Source of the DNA: Motacilla alba alba
Lineage: Eukaryota; Chordata; Aves; Passeriformes; Motacillidae
Reading direction: 5' to 3'
DNA length: 64,000 nt
Assembly (NCBI RefSeq): GCF_015832195.1
Contig: NC_052027.1
Location: 3,038,001-3,102,000 of the forward strand
Shown: in pieces, positions 51,701 to 63,252 of the stretch
Layout: every line of letters begins with the position of its first letter
Numbering within the stretch: the first letter of the stretch is position 1
Notes under the pieces: model-generated
The model's database searches: none
What the model was told of the DNA's origin: nothing
The model's input: only the letters and a program-made list of their open reading frames with translations
Program-made: the position numbers and the translations under genes

Positions 51701-54204
51701 GAAAAAAGTGCAGAAATGGGTTCAGCTGTAACCATTCAGCTGTGACTTTGAGCTTTTCTCTCCTTTCACATCCGTGCTCTATGCTGCAGGGGATTATTTT
51801 CCTGCATGTGACTTGGAGGGAGATAATCACAGACAGGATAGATTAAGGGTACCTGTGGCCATATCTCCCAAAGCTCAGTTCCTTGCTGGAATTGGTGAAT
51901 ATTTCTATCAAGTTCCTCCATTCCCACTCTCTTTCTGTGTGTATATGTGTATATATAGATATATATATTTGAAAAGAAGAAGCTGGCAAAGCTGTATATG
52001 AAATGTAAATTTCACATTTTTTCCTTCATTCCTCTTGTTTGCTTCCCTGCTTGAAGCATCTATCCCATTTTTCTCTCTTGCTTTATTACTTCTTGGGAAT
52101 TAATTTTTCTTGTGTTATTAAACAGAGACAAAACTTATCCTTACCTGTTGCATGTTGGGCTGTAAACAAATGTGATGCTGGAGCATCAATTTTATGTCAG
52201 CTTTGGTCTGGGGAGTTTCACTGGTGTTGGTCAGGAAGAAAAAAATGTGTAATAAAATAATAAAATATCAAATTCACACCATGTGTAGGGTCCATTTAGA
52301 GGACAATCATCTGGCTTTGTGTCATGTAGCTCATTTCTTTGAGTTTTTGATGGATTAGACTCCCCAGTGTTAAAAACCCCAAATAAAACCAGCCCAGCCA
52401 TCAGACATCATCTGCAGGGCAGTGGGAAAAGGCTGTCCTGTCTTGCTCTGAGTAAATTGGCCAGAAAAGTCTGCATTAAAATTCATTATTTAAGAGTTGA
52501 AAATCTGCTGTCTTGGAGGCATTTTCCATTTAAAAGCCAAGTTGAGGCCACAGCTTTGTGGGGAGCCCCAGTGCCATGGTTGCATTTGGGTGGGAGAGGT
52601 GCAGGTTCTCATCTTCAACATCTGTTAGGAATTCTTTTTAATTTAGTAATTAAATTCTTTTTAATTCTTTTTAATTACTTCTCTTGGGAAAGAGAAGTAA
52701 CTGTACTGCTTTTTCTGGAAAATTCCTGGCTAATGCAGTGCACAGGTCGTGTCTGAAGGTTGGCTTGGGTGTTTTAAAGGTGTGGTGGTGTATGGGGGAT
52801 CTCTTCCTGAATTGGGATGGTCATAGGACAGAAATGCCATTTAAATGGAATAAATTTTCTTGTAGGCACTTGAGCATTAATGAGACTTGGGAGGAGGAAA
52901 GAGAGGGTGAGAAGGAAGAGGTTTTTTCTGCCGTTCTCTCTTTAGTACACATTATTAAACTGATAAATATATATATTTGTAAATACATGTATGTGTTTGT
53001 GTAGGCAGCTACACATTTTACTGTTTACCCTAAAAAGTCTCTGGAGTTTTTTCAATCCCAAAGTGTCTGACTGTTTAATTTGTCAGCTCTAAAGGTATTC
53101 AGCACAGAATGATTTCCTCATGTGTTGCAGTTGAGGTTGTCAGTGTAAGGGAAGTTCAGTGGGTTGGAAATGCTGTTTCTGCCTGCTCTGATGGAGTTTG
53201 AGCCTCTCCTGCAGTGAGAGCGACCAGGCAGGCTGGAGTGCTCATTTTGATCAGGATTTTTGGCACTAAGAGCAACAATAGGGAGCTCTGAAAATCAAAG
53301 TAACCTAGGAGGAGTTAAACACTGCCCTGCTGATGTCAGTTTTTGGTACATTTGGATGTTAAGAGTATCTTTGTCTTGAATTTTACATTATTTTAAGTTG
53401 CAGAGTAATATTGTCAGCACTTTTTAAGTGGAGTGTCTGTGTCGATGTTTTGTGGCATTTAATGGGCCGTCTATGGTTGGTTTTTGTTGTTTCATTTTTA
53501 GTTTGTTTTCAGTCTTTTTGCTGAGGACAGGCTTGGTGTTTGCATTAGATATTTTGTTCTGTTCATTCCAGTGCTTGCTGGCCTGTTGTCACTTTCCTCC
53601 CTAGATGCCTCAGTTCAGGATCTGCTTGAATTTTATTTCCTGAGATTTGCTCAGGTGTAGGATCTTGTCCTACCCTGAGATTTTGAGTAGAGATATGAGG
53701 GAGAACAGCACATTCTGTTAAAAAACAACATATTTGAGGAAGATGGTTTTACCATTTGCTGTAGCATCAGTGGAAATTCAGCAGCCTGTAAATTTTTGAT
53801 GAGGAGGGAACTGTTGACAAATTGCTGCAGGTGACCCTTGGAGCCAGGGCAGCCAGCATGGATCAGCATTCCTGGGGATCCGTGTGGGATGTGGGTGTTA
53901 ATTCCAGCTGGACACCAGGGAGGCACAGATCAACTTTGTTCTGGCCAAGGAATATCAAAGTGGAATTATGTATGCAGGGGAAAGTGATGAGTTTTTATTG
54001 GGGCAGCCGTGCGGGATGAAAGAGCCTTTTGAAGCTGTGATTTGTAGTGGATGGCACAGAAGGCGCTTGCAGAGAAATTCTGATTTTTGTGCCCCACCAG
54101 GAACAGCTCTAAGCGTGCTGGTCAGGGCTCCAGACTCGGGAATGAGGAATGGGTCATGGGAATGGATCATGAGAGTGCCCTGGGCTGGTCCCAGCAGGAA
54201 AGGG
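48758..54204. other. Intronic sequence, nothing specific seen
   Basis: Mostly AT-leaning unique sequence with short TA/TG runs (about 51930-51965 and 52963-53000) and a small AATTCTTTTT repeat (about 52626-52680). The open frames are short and unsupported. Confidence 0.45.
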
Positions 54205-54733
54205 GGGATCCTGCCCCTCTCAGGTGATTCCCCACCTGCAGAGCTGCCCCAGCCCTGGCCCAGCTCAGGGAGGAGCTGGAGCTGCTGCAGAGCCCAGAGG
54301 AGGCTCCAGGATGATCCCAGGGATGGAGCAGCTCTGCTGGCAGGAAAGGCTGGCACAGCTGGCATCGTGCACCTGCACAGGAGAAGCTTTGGGCTGAGCT
54401 CAGGGTGGCCTTGCAGGGCCTGAAGGAGCCCCAGGAAACATGGAGAGAGACAATTGACAAGGGATGGAGGGACAGCACACAGGGAATGGCTTCACACTGC
54501 CAGACAGTGGGTTTAGATGGTATATTGGGAATAAATCCTTCCCTGGGAGGGTGCTGAGGCCCTGGCACAGGGTGCCCAGAGCAGCTGGGGCTGCCCCTGG
54601 ATCCCTGGCAGTGCCCAAGGCCAGGCTGGACACTGGGGCTGGAGCAGCCTGGGATGGTGGAAGGTGTCCCTGCCATGGCAGAGGTGAAATGTGATCTTTA
54701 AGGTCCCTTCCAGCCCAAACCATTCTGATTCCA
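54205..54733 (+). mobile_element. CR1 LINE 3'-end copy, within the putative first intron
   Basis: A longer copy of the same CR1 type as 37615-38100, starting further 5' (GGGATCCTGCCCCTCTCAGG, CCCCACCTGCAGAGCTGCCCC) and ending TTTAAGGTCCCTTCCAGCCC then ACCATTCTGATTCC. Bases 54266-54475 match 37626-37835 without a mismatch. From 54476 onward the two copies differ by many substitutions and small indels. Confidence 0.94.
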
Positions 54734-56113
54734 ATGGTCACCCTTCTTTTCAGGGACTAAGAATTGACCCAACAGCAGCCCCTCCTCCACCCCAAGGCTC
54801 CCTGTGCTCCGGGCAGCCCTGGAGAGTTTGGAGCACAAATGCAGACGTGGGAGTCATTCCTCTTATGGAAATAAAAACCAGGTCTCACCTTTTCCCCCAC
54901 TGCAGCGGCACAAGCCAGAGTTCACCCAATTTCATATTTGATTTTTTTTTAATCCCAGCAGCTCTGATTTATTTATCATAACTCTCGAGCCCTGCTTTAT
55001 TTTGAAGTGATTTGTGACATGCTGTCATGTGGGTTCACAGAATTCCTGACCTCTGGAAGTACCTGCCTTGGGATGCCTGGTTGAAGGTGTTGACCCATAA
55101 ATGTTATCAAAAGGGTGTCTGGAATTGCTGGGTCACAGGGGGAAAGCCTCAGGCCTACAAATTACAACAGGGGCCTGAAAATAACAGAGGAAATACTTGA
55201 TTTTTGACAGATCACTCTTCTGGGAAAAAAAAAAAAAGAATTTTTCAAGTTAGTTATTGGTTTAAGATATTGTTATTCTAAGTAAGGAAGAACTAATGGG
55301 CAGAGCACAGTCATGTCATCAAGGGTGCATTTTTAGCAGTTTTGTGTTCATCAGCATGGGTTTAAATGCACAAGGTTGTGCTGTCACTGGTTGGGAAGGC
55401 ATTTAATAATTATTGAATTATAGAGATGTATCTGTACAGAGCAATAAATGGAAATATTTAAACTAGCAGCCGAAGTTGGCTTTTGGCACTGAGTGGTGAA
55501 TAGGATTATCTACTTTTCAATTTTATTAACACTTGTACGGAATCTCAGACTTTTCTTTGTGCTAAATATGCAAAATTCTGGGTTACCACAGGTAAAGAAT
55601 TCCTCCTACAAGTGTTTGGTTTCTAACATCCTTCTCTCCTGTGTGTTTGGGAAGTACAGTTTTGGCACTGATGAAGGTTTTGCTTGGAGCCTGGGAGTGA
55701 GTTTGGTGTTAAACACAAAGTCTGTGTGCAGATGAGATAAAGCAGATTTCCACAGCAGTTCAATGTGTGGATGTCTCACTAAGTAATGCAGAAAAGGGCA
55801 ATATAATTCTGATTTAACTTAATAGCTGCATGAAAAATTAATCTGCTCTAGCAGTGTAACACCTTCACTGCACCAACACCAAAAATATTCTCCAGGACCT
55901 GCACGTGGCATGAGACTTGGGTCACTGTGGTGGGAATTGATCTTCAGTGTTTGCTGGGGTTTGAGTTGCTGTTGCTTCAGACTTACTCATTTTAAATTGT
56001 ATCTCATAATTAATAAAATGACAAGAGTTTAAAGAGAGTCTGGTGAACATTTCCCGGAAAACTTTGGGAAGAATGCAGAGCTGGTTCTTTGGTGAAGTGT
56101 TCCCCTGGATGTG
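54734..56113. other. Intronic sequence, nothing specific seen
   Basis: Unique AT-leaning sequence with an A run at about 55226-55238. No repeat or exon is supported. Confidence 0.45.
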
Positions 56114-56148
56114 CATTATTATTATTATCATTATTATTATTATTATTA
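56114..56148. repeat. (ATT)n microsatellite
   Basis: About eleven ATT triplets with one ATC interruption. It abuts the end of the dispersed repeat at 56143-56422, so on the minus strand it follows that repeat like an (AAT)n tail. Confidence 0.93.
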
Positions 56149-56422
56149 GGCAGTGCTCTGTTTTCAGAAGCCAAAGTTATTTCAAGGCAGTAAAAAAGCA
56201 AAGCTGTGAAATAGTGAGAAAAACACCAGGAAAAATTTACAGATTACCTTTCTTTATTATTAATTTCTTCAACTTTCAGATAAAAGTCAATTCTCATGAG
56301 TTGCTCCAACCATTTTTTGATGGAAACAAGCAGTTTTCCAGAAAAACAAAAAAAAATACCCAAACAAACTACCAGCCAAATAAATTAAGTAGGATGGGAG
56401 CACACACATATAAAAAAATTCA
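56143..56422 (-). repeat. Unidentified dispersed repeat, arm 1 of an inverted pair
   Basis: The reverse complement matches 59022-59299 along its whole length, about 88-92% by eye. The last ~68 bases (TTCACAGCTTTGC... to GCCTAATAA) are identical. Orientation is called minus because the (AAT)n tail then lies at the 3' end. Both copies keep one frame open for about 60 codons through the shared part (a shared stretch reads LPFFIINFFNFQ). That is expected from nucleotide similarity without indels and does not show coding. The family is not recognised. Confidence 0.85.
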
Positions 56423-58378
56423 CATTTTATATATTTAATTGATGGAGCTGAGCTGTCTCCACAGGTGCTGCAGAGTAAAAACCTCTGGCAGGATGTGAAG
56501 AGGCTGATGGGTTTAAAACAGAGCAGGATTCCTGAGGACTTTAAGATAATTATCACTCCTTAATTTTTTATTTTCTTGCTACGGCGCTGCTTTTGTCGAG
56601 GTGGAATAACTCCTGTGGCAAGGGCTGAGCTGAGCTGAAGGTGTTCCAGTGGTTACAGCTGTGGCAGAGCTGCAGGGAGGGAGCCCAGCAAGCCCTGCTG
56701 GTGTGTGCAGGGGCTGGGCTGTCGTGAGGAATGAGAGATAAAAAGCAGAAATGTTCCGTGGCACTCGCTGTGGGCACAGTGGCCGCTCAATCTCTGCGAA
56801 TGTTCTTTGCTGCACTGGGAGAAGGAGGGGCTGAAATCAGTTCCAGGGCCAGGGAGGGTGTTGTGCAGAGCAGAAGCAGCTGTGTGAGCTGACTTCCAGG
56901 GAGGTTTGGATCAAGTGCAGAGGATGGATGGGCTGGGGAGGCAGGGGACCGTGCCTCAGAGTCCATAAATGCAGCCAGACAGGAGGAGCTGCAATAAAAC
57001 TCTCCACAGAACACTTGCTGCTTCTTCCATATTAAGCTGCTGTAAATTAATTTTGTATAAAATGATGCTTTTAACTAGGCCTCTGCTAATGGCACGCTGG
57101 AGAGAGCTTTAATCCTGCTCAGTGCTCAGAATGGGGAAGTTTCTGTGGAAGCTCCTGGCTGGCTTTGTGCTTGCAGCTTGGTCAGGAGGCTTTGGCTGCT
57201 GGCAGTGCCCCTGCAGGGACAGGAGGCTGAGGAAGAGCCAGGGGCACCTGGCAGGGGCTGCCTGGCCAGCAGCTTCCTGATGAGTGCTGCTGCCCTGGAA
57301 CGGGGACCTAATGAGACCCCAGGGGACTTGGAGCAATCCCACTTTTCCTTGGAGCACCATTTTTACCTTCTCTCAGGAGCAGGGCCCAGCATTGCTTAGC
57401 AGGTTTGTAACTCTGCTCTTTGTCTTGCTGCTGTGGCTTTTAGTCATTCCTTTTTTATTTACAGCCTTGCAGGTGTAGTGGATGCATTTGTGCTTTTTCA
57501 GGAGCGTGCTGCCGCTGCTGGCTCTGTGCTGGCCAACACTGCCTCTGTGTTTTGTTTTCCAAAGCCTTTGCAATCTCTCACGTGAATTTATTCTGGTATC
57601 TTACTCTATATAGAGATCTGCCTGGTGGATGATGTCAAATTGAATTAACTCTTTCCTTCAACTGGCAAAAATCCCCTCTAAATTCTTTTCTCAACCCGGC
57701 ACCATCTCTGCTTCAGTGCAACAAATGACAGATAGCAGTTTGATTTTAGTAAATAATCAGTGGTCAGCTGTGCCACTGGACAGTCTGACCTTGCCTGGAT
57801 ATTTGCAGGTAGCTTTAGTGCTTTTGAGTTGGATTCATCTCAGCACACATCCAAGGGAACTGGGCTGTGTTGGTATGGAAGCAAAGTCTGGGGATTCCCT
57901 GGTATTGGAGGAAGATTGGCTCCATAAATCAGGTCCAAATGGAGAACTACCACAGGGGTTTAGTTCTCTTTCCTTTGGGTTTTCAAAAGCCTGTGACTGT
58001 GGCATTTTTCTAATTATTTTTTTGTTGACCATGGAGAGGTAAGTGTGGAGTTCCTCTGAAAAACTGGAATATTTTCATCATGGCCCTGGTGCCTTCTGGC
58101 TTGGATGGGGACAGTGGGAGGCAGAGGTTGGACTCAGTGATGGGGAAATTCCCAGCTCAGCTGTTTCCTCATGGAAACCTGGTGGATTGGGTCGCTCCTC
58201 ACAACTGCTGATGGCATTCTGAGGGTAATCACAAATGGATAGCACTCCCCTCCCTGAAAAATAAATAAAAAAGGGCTGCTTGAGCTTCTTGTGGAGTGTT
58301 CAGCACCTCATCTTTTCATGCTGTGCTGTGGAGATGACTTCAGCGTTAACTGGAGGGTAAATCTCACATTTTATCCAG
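56423..58378. other. Spacer between inverted repeat arms, part 1
   Basis: Unique intronic sequence. Bases 56,580-57,480 are more GC-rich with overlapping open frames on both strands (for example 57145-57399), none with an identified domain. Confidence 0.45.
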
Positions 58379-58566
58379 ATGGGGCCCTGGCACAGGTGCC
58401 CAGAGCAGCTGGGGCTGCCCCTGGATCCCTGGAATGTCCAAGGCCAGGCTGGACACTGGGGCTTGGAGCAGCCTGGGACAGTGGAAGGTGTCCCTGCCAT
58501 GGGAAGGTGGGAATGAAATGATCTCTAAGGTCCTTTCAAACCCAAATAATTCCATGATTTTATGAG
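58379..58566 (+). mobile_element. CR1 LINE 3'-end fragment
   Basis: Collinear with the 3' half of the CR1 copies at 37.6 and 54.3 kb: GGGCCCTGGCACAGGTGCCC, GGGGCTGCCCCTGGATCCCTGG, GGCTTGGAGCAGCCTGGGACAG, then CTCTAAGGTCCTTTCAAACCC and the tail ATTCCATGATTTTATGAG. Confidence 0.92.
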
Positions 58567-59021
58567 ATGTTAATAATTCCCTGCCTTAGCAAAGGTTTGC
58601 TGACCTCTAGTGTCAGGACATCTCTTGATTTTCTGTGCTGGGCTTTGTGATCAATACAGAAAAATAAGTCCTGGGTCTCCACAGCTCTCCTGAGTTCCAG
58701 GAAATTCTGATTAATTTAGACTCAGTGACTCTACAAATTCCTCCTGCTCAAACTCCAAGTTTAAAATGAACTTGCCAGCCAGCTCTGACAAGTTCCAGTT
58801 CTATATATATAGAAATAAAAATTCTACCTTTAGGGAACTGCTTCTTTTTATGTTTGACTCTATATAGTAAAAAATAAGGTCACTGAATAAAATTACTGAC
58901 TCTTGAACCTTTCCCAAACTTTTTATTTCTTTCTGACGTTCATGTGCATCACTTGCCATAATATATGTTCTGAAAGTTCAAAGGTCTGGAAGGCTAATTT
59001 TAAAGGGAAAAAAAATGAAGC
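58567..59021. other. Spacer between inverted repeat arms, part 2
   Basis: AT-rich unique intronic sequence with a short TATATATA run at about 58803. Nothing else is seen. Confidence 0.45.
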
Positions 59022-59299
59022 TGAATTTTTTTATGTGTGTGTACTCCCATCCTACTTAATTTGTTTGGCTGGTGGTTTGGGTTTGTTTTATTTTTTCCCC
59101 TAGGTAACCAGTTGTTTCCATCAAAAAATGGTTGGAGCAACTCATGAGTATTGACTTTTCTCTGAAAGTTGAAGAAATTAATAATAAAGAAAGGTAATCT
59201 GGTAATTTTTCCTGGTGTTTTTTTGCACCACTTCACAGCTTTGCTTTTTTACTGCCTTGAAATAACTTTGGCTTCTGAAAACAGAGCACTGCCTAATAA
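59022..59299 (+). repeat. Unidentified dispersed repeat, arm 2 of an inverted pair
   Basis: Second copy of the element at 56143-56422, in the opposite orientation and 2,599 bp away. It runs from TGAATTTTTTTATGTGTGTG to the 3' end GCCTAATAA and lacks the expanded ATT tail. Differences cluster in a T/C-rich stretch at about 59080-59110 and at about 59222-59232. Confidence 0.85.
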
Positions 59300-61075
59300 C
59301 AGGCAGCTTTCTGATTTAAAAATAAAGTTCTGTTTCCTTTTGCATATTCTGTGGCTATTACTTTGTTTCTTTGCAATCTTTTCCAAGCACTTCAGGGGCT
59401 GTTTGTCTTTATTCTTCCTGGCCTTTACATACAAAGTGCTGAATTTTGGGGAAGCCAGTTTAAGTCTTATTTCCAAAACCCCCCAGATGATGTTGTGGAT
59501 CTGCCCCTTTGCTTCTGTGAAGGGGGACATGAAATGACTCTTAATATTAGCAGTGATTTTATAATAATTAATATTTTATAATTATTTTAATGTGGATATT
59601 TTAATATTACATTAACATTTAACTTGTAAAATGGGACATTTTGAACACAAAATCAAGAGGCAAGGGGCTGAACCTGAGAAACAGCTGGGGCTGTGGAGGA
59701 GCTGTGAATGTGAGAGATGCTCAGCATTGTCCTTGGATTTTGGATCCCTGCATTGGCAGTGGATTTCTTTGATGCAGGTTATTTCTATCTCAGAAACAAT
59801 TGGAATATGTATGTTACAAAAAGCAGCTCACTGCAGCCTTTCTAATGCAATATTTGGGGATTTATAATCTTCCTTTTTAGATCATCGGGGTAAGAAATAA
59901 AAGGTTACAGTGAGGCTGAGCTGCTGTGGTGTTCAAAATTTGATTTTTTTTTTTTCTTTTTGGAGCAGTGTCCAAGGCAGAAGCTTTCTCCAGTGCCAGG
60001 CATTGACCAAGGCTCTATAAACAGCCTGATCCCCCTGACTTGGCCAGGGGCAGCTCTGCTTTGCAGCCCTTCATGTGCTCCTCTGCAGAGAAAAACTTCT
60101 TCGGGCTCCTTTTCCTGAGAGGAAAGCAATGAGCTGAGGAGGAGCTTCAACACACTTTGGGCGTACATCTGGGCTTGCATCTTTGTACAGAACAGATATT
60201 ATTGAGCACAAGGATGCGTTTATCTGGCTTAGAGAAGTGTGGTGCTTTTAAAATGAAGCAGTGGTATTCAGGGATAGATCCTAGATTAGCAAAACCTCAC
60301 AGAACACAGGGAAAATGAAGTGTTTAAAGTCATTTAAGTCTTACAATGTTGGCTGGTAGCTACTATTCTCTCTTTAGATATTAAAATTTATTAAAATATA
60401 ATGCAGCCAGAGGTTGAAATGTATTTTTATGATTTTATAGCCACATACAAAGCTTTCAATTTTTCAATTTTTTTAACTTCTACCAAAGCAGTTTTTTCCT
60501 GGCCTGAAATGGATCTATCGCGTTCTGCTTTGCCCAGAGCACTTAGAGAACAAAACCAAATTAATTTAGCTTCTCCATATTTTTTTTTTCCCTTGCAAGA
60601 CTGCCAGAAAGCTGACACACAGGAGTGACCTGCTTTAATAGGGATGCTTCACCTCCTCCCCTGTCCCCTCCCTGCCCTTCTGCTGTGGGCAGCTGTGGGA
60701 TTTCTGGGTTCCAGGGGCTGGCATGGTGGTGAATGTTATCCATGGGTAGCATTCCCTTGGGAATGCTTTGTGGGTGCCCCTTGGAAACACAGGGTGAGGA
60801 GTTTACAGCTTCAACAAGAAGTTTTTGATGTTGTTTAGTTTTTTTGTTGTTGTTTCAGTTTGCCCTTTTTTTTTGGTGTGGTTTTGTTTTGATTCTGTTT
60901 GTTTGGGGTTTTTTTTTGTGGGTTTGCTTTGCTAAGGAAAGCAAAAAGCAGAACCAAAAACCAAACAGCAAAGGAGAAAAGTAAAGCTTTGAACTGCAGA
61001 TCTGTCACAGAACAGATTTCTTTGTGACCTCACTGTTTATTTGGCTCAGAGAAAAGTTTGGACAATGCTCTGAGG
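59300..61075. other. Intronic sequence with a T/G-rich stretch
   Basis: AT-rich unique sequence. Bases 60,835-60,925 are almost only T and G on the + strand (repeated TTTGTT and TTTTTTTGG). They are followed by A-rich sequence that can partly fold back (TTTGCTTT with AAAGCAAA at about 60924-60946). No exon is supported. Confidence 0.45.
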
Positions 61076-61172
61076 CACAGGGTGTGACCCTCGGGGTGTC
61101 CTGTGCAGGGCCAAGAGTTGGATTTAGGATCTCTGTGGGTCCCTTTCAACTCAGGATATTCTGTGAAGAGCT
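61076..61172 (+). mobile_element. CR1 LINE 3'-tail fragment
   Basis: Contains the tail series CTCGGGGTGTCCTGTGCAGGGCC, AAGAGTTGGATTTAGGATC, TGTGGGTCCCTTTCAACTCAGGATATTCTGTGAA. It is similar to the tail at 18880-18977. Confidence 0.84.
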
Positions 61173-61597
61173 AACCTGTTGCCAAAGCACTGTTCTGAGG
61201 TTTTTACCATGCAAAATGAACACAATTTACTGTACTCCCATCGCTCCTTTTGGAAACCAGTGACATTTTAGTTGTGTGTCACCAGCATTTTTCCATCTGA
61301 GATCTGCGAGAACCTGGGTGAGGCTTCTAAAGTTGTACCCAGGAGCTGCCCTGGGGTGGGATATTCCCATTTGAGGTGTCTGGGAATTGCTGCATCCCTG
61401 CTGTGAGCCTTCCTCTGGGCCAGCTTTGCTGGGGGGTCAATACCTGATATTTGACAGATGTGAGGGCTTGGGTTTGCTGATTTTCTGGTTTAGAAGCATG
61501 TGGGGAAAAATGAGAAGGCAAGAACTTCAACACTGGATAGCTCTGTGTGGATCCCAGGAGCCAGGGATGGCAGGATGAGGAAAAATACTCTCCTTGT

Positions 61598-62012
61598 TGT
61601 GGCATTCACATTTTCTGGAAAAATCCCTTCGCCCAGGATTTTTGTCCTGGGAAGCTGAGAAGCCTCAGAGAAAAATGAAAACAATAATTATCTCATTTGC
61701 TTCTCTTGTGTTTTGCTCCTTTGGAATGTGTTTGGAGATTGTTTACCCACAGGTGATTGTTTCACAGGATTCTGCTGTGAGTTGTTTTGACTCTTTGGCC
61801 AATTGGGCCCAAGCTGTGTTGGGACTCTGGAGAGAGTCACGAGTTCCATTATTATCTTTGTAGCCTTCTGTCTGTATCCTTTCTGGATTCTTTAGTATAG
61901 TACAGTATTCTTTAATATATTCTAGTATCATAAAATAATCAATTAGCCTTCTGAGAACACGGAGTCAGATCCATTATTCCTTCCTGCCACGAGGGTCCAC
62001 GCAAATACAATA
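61598..62012 (+). mobile_element. Solo LTR, family A, copy 2
   Basis: Begins TGTGGCATTCACA and ends AATACAATA. Perfect 6-bp direct repeats CCTTGT flank it (61592-61597 and 62013-62018). The 3' terminus reads TA where CA is canonical, a likely single C-to-T change. It is homologous to the LTR at 4943-5333 in the same orientation. ATCATAAAATAAT and GCCTTCTGAGAACACGGAGTC lie in the 3' third. The 6-bp duplication fits ERV class II integration. No internal sequence remains. Confidence 0.88.
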
Positions 62013-62018
62013 CCTTGT

Positions 62019-63112
62019 GGCAAAGGGTGATGTGTTTTGGAGGAGAGGAAATTCTCCTAGGTAATCACAGGCTGAGGATGTATCAGAGAGGACCCTCTGT
62101 TTGAATTCTTTTTCTGGGGAGCTTAGCTAGAAATTCAGACACTTGTTTTACAGCAGTATTAAAAGTATTAATTTGGTTTTTAACTTTATTTCTCAGGTTA
62201 AAAACCAAAAAAAAAAACCAAAAAAAGGTAGTTCACATGGAAAAATCAAGTTCAGGGCAGCTCAGATTTGGCTCCTCAGAGTTAGTAGTTGCTTTCTTGA
62301 CCTTAATATGGCCATGCAGTGATCTGTAGGCTAATTGCAAAAGGAGTCATTCAGTCTGGGCTGTGTCCTGCCTGTCTGCCCTTCCTCTGAAGAAAAAGGA
62401 TGCTGTGGAAGTGACATCCAGAAAATACATAGGCCAGAGTTGTCCTGCAACTAAAGAAAAATTACTGTAAAGCTTCTTGAGGAAAAAAAATACAAGTGAA
62501 ATAATGTTGAAGGTTGGTAATCGTGGGCACAGGGATTATCATCTGGCCAGTGACAGAGGTAGAATTTGCAGTAAATTGGCTCATTGCGCCTGGTGCAGAA
62601 GTCCAAAGAGGAATTAAAAACTAAAAAAGCCACCAGTGAGCACATCACAGTCCAGTACATCAAAAAAGGATGGGTTGGACTTGGCTTTAATTAAATCAGT
62701 CACAGGTTTGTGTTGTTGCCAGCATGGCTGGCACAGGGCAAGTGCAGCACAAGCTTCTCCTCCCAGATGTGTTCGCTGCTGAACTGTGCGTGGTTGCACC
62801 TTGTGTACTCCCTTCCTTTAAATCCACTGTGTCTCACAAATACATCAGTGCTGGAGCTTGGTGGGAAGTGGGAACTGCAAAATCAACTCTGCTGTCAGCT
62901 CTGCTCCTGCTGGAGAAGAAAACTTCCAGCACCTCATGTGCATGAAAAAGTGTGAAATATGGATGCACCCTTCTGTGTGGGGATTAAGGGCTGGAAAAAA
63001 GAGGAGCATTAAAGGATATGTCAACTCTGTATTTATTTAAAAGTGCATTATCAAGGAAGCCAGTTCTTAAGGACCATCAAGGGATTCAGTTTTATGTCTG
63101 TTCTTTCAACAG
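62019..63112. other. End of the putative first intron
   Basis: Unique sequence with A/C runs at about 62208-62226. It ends in a pyrimidine-rich acceptor tract (TTTTATGTCTGTTCTTTCAACAG) that defines the exon starting at 63113. I see no earlier coding exon. Confidence 0.45.
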
Positions 63113-63252
63113 GTTAAACCTTGCCACCTGAAAGCCTCAAACACACAGCTCCTGTGAGACAGCCAGAATTACTGAATTCAGGAGACTGAAGATGCTGCTG
63201 CTGCTGCTGTGGGAGCAGCTGTTCCTGGTGTCATTTGTTGGCTGCCTTGCAG
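63113..63252 (+). CDS. Exon with the start codon and signal peptide of a secreted or membrane protein (coding 63192-63252)
   Basis: The exon runs from an acceptor (AG at 63111-63112 after a pyrimidine tract) to a donor (CTTGCAG|GTAACA). The first 79 bases are 5' UTR without any ATG. The start codon at 63192 has A at -3 (GAAGATGC), a fair Kozak context. The 20 encoded residues begin MLLLLLWEQ and continue with a hydrophobic core to GCLA, a typical cleavable signal peptide. The exon ends in phase 1. The leucine run is coded by a (CTG)5 tract that could vary in length. The gene starts at or near the CpG island at 38.5 kb and continues beyond the window. The product is not recognised. Confidence 0.7.

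Noticed and set aside
58903..59537. Shared peptides (for example LPFFIINFFNFQ) between frames at 56.0-56.5 kb and 59.0-59.5 kb, suggesting duplicated exons
   Set aside because: The match is nucleotide-level along a ~280-bp inverted repeat, without splice sites or amino-acid-level constraint; a dispersed repeat explains it.
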